Position numbers and translations under genes: made by a program. This document shows positions 59,917 through 64,000 of a stretch of DNA of 64,000 nt, one piece after another. The notes beneath the pieces were generated by a model. The model ran no database searches and was not told the DNA's origin. It saw only the letters and a program-made list of their open reading frames with translations. Position 1 is the first letter of the stretch, and each line of letters begins with the position of its first letter. The stretch lies in assembly GCA_964017155.1 (NCBI GenBank), contig OZ024858.1, forward strand, positions 20,420,657 through 20,484,656. Reading direction: 5' to 3'. This DNA is from Oasisia sp. SBJ-2009. Taxonomy: Eukaryota > Annelida > Polychaeta > Sabellida > Siboglinidae.

Positions 59917-61320
59917 TGATCTGTGCTTATTACTTATAGTATTAAAATGTAATACTATATAGTAATAATAGTCGATGACCTGCCCGGATGCCGTAAATGT
60001 TACTTTTTTGAAATTTCGTATATTTTCCTTAAAACACTGATTTGCATATATGCAACACATATTTAATAATAACTTTCTAATATTTAACTGATAGTCATAA
60101 CATGAGGATGGCACAGATTACAATATCAATTGCGCGTACGTTGGTAGCCTCGGTTACCCAGACTCCGTGAGGTGGCAGCACTTTTAAGCCCCCTCAACTC
60201 CGCCTGGGACAGTATATGGGCTTAAATTTCTACATCCGGGCAGCCTTACCCCAGATTAGGGTAGAGACGCTGATTGGCTCTCAGGCCAACTAGGAAATAA
60301 AAATGTTAATAACGATATAGTTTTACAAGATAATAATATCATATGAAAAGTATTCACCATTGAACTTATATTAACACAAAAGTAAGTAAAAATTCAAATT
60401 TACCGTTGTTTATAAAATAAGAATTACGGCAGGATTAACCACTATCCGTGAGGTGGCAGCATTGTCTAGCCCGACACGGATAGCATACAAGTTAAATAAG
60501 GAAACCTTTTGATCAAATAATGCTGTATTATAAAAACTATTCAAAATTAAACTTATATTAACACAAAATAAATAGAAATACAAATTTGCAATTGTTTATA
60601 AAATATATATTACGGCAGTGTCCGTGAGGTGGCAGTATTGTATAGATCACGCGCGGATACCAAACAAAAGCCGTTAATGTGGCCAGACTGTCTTTTCGGC
60701 GTAGTTCCGCAGCCGACCGACAGTCGGTTAAGCGAGACTAGTACGTTGGCCGTTGCAACTGCCACGCAATGTCAATGGCGCCTGAATGCATAAATTATGA
60801 ACAGCGCAGGCCGCAGATCTGAGCGACATGAAAAACGTTCCAAACTGTCCTGATACCACCCGTTTGTGGGGGGATTTCCTCGCGTTCTGCAGTGTCATAC
60901 ATAGACTAATTCTAATAGTTCACATTTACACCATATGAAAGCTAAGATGCCGTAGATGTGGGTTACACTTAACAAATTTTAGGTTACACGCTAATTTATA
61001 TTAGCATTATTATAAATAAACGCAACGCAAAGGTCACCAACCTTAATTATCAACGACCGAATGCAATGACTGGCCAATGTAACAGATTTTTCCCGCCGAT
61101 CATTTTCTGAAGGCATTCATTGGTCGATATCAATGTTAACAGTAAACAAAATTAGTATGCATAGCGAGAAAGACGCCATTTTCCGAGACCATGTGATCCA
61201 GCCAGTCGCTTGGGCGGCAAAAAACCTGCGCCATTTATGGAACGCATTACGCAGACACTGAGCGATGCTTCCATCTAGTAGATGTTGATATACCTAACTA
61301 TAAGTAATAAGCACAGACCA
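59917..61320. mobile_element. Candidate inverted-repeat element (1.4 kb)
   Basis: TGATCTGTGCTTATTACTTA at 59917 is mirrored by the inverse ending GCACAGACCA at 61320 (24-bp arms, one mismatch). No clear target duplication is visible and no coding content is recognised. It contains the tandem segment at 60163-60660. Confidence 0.5.
60163..60660. repeat. Three-copy dispersed/tandem repeat with GTGAGGTGGCAG motif
   Basis: TCCGTGAGGTGGCAG occurs at about 60165, 60449 and 60619, with shared flanks between copies (TTACGGCAG, AACTTATATTAACACAAAA, TTGTTTATAAAATA). Copies differ in length and have diverged. Confidence 0.8.
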
Positions 61321-62372
61321 CATCATGGCTGTATTTATACAAACAAAATGCACACTCCCAGCTTACCACTGTGACTAACAAAAAATAGCTCTCCTCTGCG
61401 TCTGCTTCCAGTTCTAATCCATTACCATGATTTGTCTATATTATTTGATAAACTGATCATCAGTGGCACTGCAATGGTTTCTTGATCGGTAAGACCGTAA
61501 GCATTAATTCTTTTTCGGACGTTTAGGTTTAAAGTACATTCTCGAAGTTGGCCTGTTGTCTTAATACAAGTTAGTTTGTACTAACGCAGACAAAAGGTAA
61601 AGTATACGAGGTATTCATAACCGCGTAACAGTATTCATTCTAGCCGCGTTCAAGGGCGAGTGCCCGGATGTCCGACTTCGCGAATACACTAGTTATCAGA
61701 TAAACGCGGATAAAATGCCAAATACGGTTTGGCGTCGCGTCTTTTTCAATAAACAATGTAGATTAATAGTAAGATTACACATATATACACCGACATTGCC
61801 GATAGCAATTAAATGCCCGACCAAATAGTCAACGCAGGATGCTTACCACTTTCTCAGTACAGCATACATGTATCCGTAGGCGTCTCTTTTGACTTCTTAT
61901 TTTGTAGACGCTCCACGTGTCGTACACTGACGTCACACATTCAAGCGCGCGCCGGACTACTCAGATTCCCCGCCAGGTTATTCCCACTGACAGTTCTTCT
62001 CTTTCTAGTTGTTTCGAGCATTCGGCAGCCAGGGTTCCATTACCCGATTAGTCTGTATAATTAGTGTGGTTATAATGTTATGATCTTATGAGGTCTCATT
62101 GAACTAGTCAGTTTTTTCCAGAATATTTATGCCAAGCCGATCTTTCTATGCTGGCACTGAATGAGGGTGGTCACTGTTAGGACAGAAGACATAGCCGCCG
62201 CTCAGCGGTTATTTTACGCACAAAATTTTAACAAGATTTAACAAGATTGCCACCTAGAGATTCAACTCTAGATGGCAGGTGGACAAGGAAGCCGTTTGGC
62301 TTATCAAGAGTCCAACCTATCTATCTAAGTATACCCCGCCCGTCTTAGGTATATGTAGATTTTATTTTTAAA
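61321..62372. other. No recognisable feature
   Basis: More GC-balanced than the surroundings, with short unsupported frames only. No element ends or splice-bounded exons that I trust. Confidence 0.35.
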
Positions 62373-62396
62373 TATGTTAACACTACTAGCACCTAC

Positions 62397-62414
62397 ATCA
62401 TCATCATCATCATG
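62397..62414. repeat. (ATC)n tail of the adjacent LINE
   Basis: Six ATC units. Read on the minus strand it is (GAT)n directly after the short 3' UTR of the reverse transcriptase gene, which includes a GGTCGCTTCGCGACC-like hairpin (GTCGCGAAGCGAC on plus, 62419-62431). This is a typical LINE 3' end. Confidence 0.75.
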
Positions 62415-62447
62415 CTGTCGGTCGCGAAGCGACAAAGACTGCTTCCA

Positions 62448-63998
62448 TCACTTGACTCTTGCTCTCCATTTGTCTCTCTGCTGTGAGAGTGATGTCCAGG
62501 AGTCGATCTTTATGTCTCTCAGCTTCAGGTTTCTCTTGATGGTATCTTTGAACCGGAGACGAGGGCGCCCTCTCTTTCTCTGACCAGAAGACAGTTGGGA
62601 GTAGAGAACCTGCTTCGGTAGCCTGTCTGATGACATCCTCATGAGGTGTCCAGTCCACCGGAGATTGTTTCTGATCAGAAGATCTTCCATAGATGGCAGC
62701 CCTGTCCGTTCGAGTATTTCCTTGTTTGTCACTTTGTCCATCCAGGTTATCCTCATGATCGAACGCAGATGTCGCATCATGGAGGCATGCAACTTTTTCA
62801 CCTGTCGTCTGTACACTGTCCAGGCCTCGGCTCCGTATAGGAGGGTGGACAGCACAATTGCACGGTATATCTTGCCTTTAACCCGCATGGACACATGGTG
62901 GTTGTTCCAGAGTCTCTGGCGTAGTCGGCCGAAAGATGCACTAGCCTTGGCCATCCTCCTCTGTATTTCATCGTCAATGCATCCGTCACTTGATATAGTG
63001 CTTCCGAGGTAGGTGAATTCCATAACAGAGTTCAGCTTGTTTCCATCAACCATGATATCCTCCTCTCGGGTTCTTGTAGAGTTGGGTTGGTACAGCACCT
63101 CGGTCTTCTTGATGTTAATCTTCAGGCCGAACTTATTTGACGCATTGGAAAAAGCATCCACTATTTTCTGGATCTCTTCAGCAGAGTGTGCAACCAGTGC
63201 ACTGTCATCTGCGAATAGCAGCTCCCTCATCAGTATCCGTGTAGTCTTGGTCTTCGCTCTGAAGTGTGCGACATTGAATAGGTCAGCGCTCTGTCTGGAC
63301 TGTATGTAGATGCCATCCCCCATGTCTCGGAAAGCATTGTCGAGCATTGCTGATAGGAAGATGGAAAAGAGCGTGGGCGCCAGTACACAGCCTTGCTTGA
63401 CCCCATTTGTGACCCTGAACGATTCCGAGACTTCCCCTCCAACATTAACAGTCGCCATCATTCCGGTATGTAGTGCCTCGATCATTGTTGTGAACTTCTC
63501 TGGGCAGCCATACTTCTTCAGTAGCTGCCATAGTCCGGTCCTCCCAACTGTATCGAACGCCTTACTGAAGTCGACAAATACCATGTACAGTGGTCGGTCC
63601 TGCTCAATGCACTTTTCTTGTAGTTGTCGGAGACAAAATATCATATCCACGGTGCTCCGGTTACCTCTGAAGCCACATTGTGTCTCCGGAACTACCTCTG
63701 GTGTTAGGTGGGTAGATAGTCTGTTGAGGAGGATCCTGGCGAAGATCTTGCCTGCTATGGAAAGAAGAGAGATTCCTCTATAGTTCCCACAGTCTGTTCG
63801 ATCACCTTTCTTGTAGATGGTTATAATGCTTGCATCCTTCCATGCTTGTGGTACAGAACCCATCTCCCAGGCATTGGTGATTAGTTGGTGCAGTCTGCTG
63901 AACAGATTGTCTCCTCCATGCTTCCATACTTCTGCAGGAATTCCATCTCCTCCAGGTGCTTTGCCATCTTTCAGGCTGGCGATTGCTCTATCCATCTC
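62448..63998 (-). CDS. Non-LTR retrotransposon reverse transcriptase, C-terminal part
   Basis: An uninterrupted frame runs to the window edge, so the Met at 63995 is not necessarily the start; the codon before it (Glu) is open. Counting from that Met: GDGIPAEVW at 17-25, NYRGISLLS at 71-79, motif A FVDFSKAFD at 140-148, motif B NGVKQGCVLAP at 197-207, catalytic FADD at 261-264, motif D GLKINIKKTEV at 290-300, YLGSTISSDG at 329-338, then a basic C-terminus with RWTGHLMR and GQRKRGRPRLRFKD. It copies its RNA into DNA at a nicked target. The endonuclease part would lie beyond 64000. The clade is uncertain (RTE-like suspected). All key residues are intact, so insertion is recent. Confidence 0.9.
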   Translation of the reverse strand, partial: EMDRAIASLKDGKAPGGDGIPAEVWKHGGDNLFSRLHQLITNAWEMGSVPQAWKDASIITIYKKGDRTDCGNYRGISLLSIAGKIFARILLNRLSTHLTPEVVPETQCGFRGNRSTVDMIFCLRQLQEKCIEQDRPLYMVFVDFSKAFDTVGRTGLWQLLKKYGCPEKFTTMIEALHTGMMATVNVGGEVSESFRVTNGVKQGCVLAPTLFSIFLSAMLDNAFRDMGDGIYIQSRQSADLFNVAHFRAKTKTTRILMRELLFADDSALVAHSAEEIQKIVDAFSNASNKFGLKINIKKTEVLYQPNSTRTREEDIMVDGNKLNSVMEFTYLGSTISSDGCIDDEIQRRMAKASASFGRLRQRLWNNHHVSMRVKGKIYRAIVLSTLLYGAEAWTVYRRQVKKLHASMMRHLRSIMRITWMDKVTNKEILERTGLPSMEDLLIRNNLRWTGHLMRMSSDRLPKQVLYSQLSSGQRKRGRPRLRFKDTIKRNLKLRDIKIDSWTSLSQQRDKWRARVK

Positions 63999-64000
63999 AT

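Noticed and set aside
61813..62064. 83-codon plus-strand frame
   Set aside because: No recognisable motif, no splice context and no repeat support.
62641..63783. Plus-strand frames over the LINE
   Set aside because: Antisense shadows of the intact minus-strand reverse transcriptase.

Overview
The window looks like animal nuclear DNA: AT-rich, with long CA/GT and AT microsatellites, several LINE fragments, hAT-, TTAA- and THAP-type DNA elements, and splice signals. I see no bacterial operons, tRNA, rRNA or CRISPR. The mix of L2/CR1-like and other LINEs with many DNA transposons suggests a marine invertebrate (mollusc or lancelet grade), but I cannot name the species.

Main reading: one very large minus-strand gene made of tiny symmetric exons seems to run from about 55.86 kb down to at least 1.1 kb. 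It starts with a signal-peptide exon (55791-55863, ending in phase 1). Two 15-nt exons, a 60-nt exon and a long series of 24-, 42-, 48-, 51- and 57-nt exons follow. All begin and end in phase 1, have no stop in that phase, sit between AG and GT, and encode Gly-rich peptides. The predicted product is a secreted glycine-rich repeat protein. No long ORF betrays it, because every exon is shorter than 75 nt.

Layout. 1-4.1 kb: oldest, divergent exon copies, microsatellites, a solo non-autonomous hAT element with an 8-bp target duplication, and an AT-centred palindrome. 4.1-40.47 kb: a tandem array of about 14 units of about 2,477 bp. Each unit carries a 24-nt exon, a 57-nt exon, a decayed 42-nt exon and a truncated, dead L2/CR1-like reverse-transcriptase fragment. 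Spliced together, the two good exons give a 27-residue repeat about 14 times. A two-unit (4,957-bp) block is itself duplicated, and the edge units lack mutations fixed in the core.

40.48-53.35 kb: a 12.9-kb element with long terminal inverted repeats and a TA duplication has split one array unit. It carries a broken PIN/XPG-like gene. A hAT element inside it (43038-50334) was hit by a 6-kb foldback element (44002-50032), whose loop holds another inverted-repeat element (46404-47695). A separate TTAA-type insertion interrupts the right terminal repeat.

53.35-55.86 kb: the rest of the split unit, then locally duplicated intron containing the N-terminal exons. 56.1-58.5 kb: a long-inverted-repeat element with a decayed THAP domain, interrupted by a 148-bp hairpin and a TTAA-flanked piggyBac-like element. 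58.5-62.4 kb: mostly unrecognised DNA with one inverted-repeat candidate. 62.4-64 kb: the intact C-terminal two thirds of a LINE reverse transcriptase on the minus strand, running off the window.
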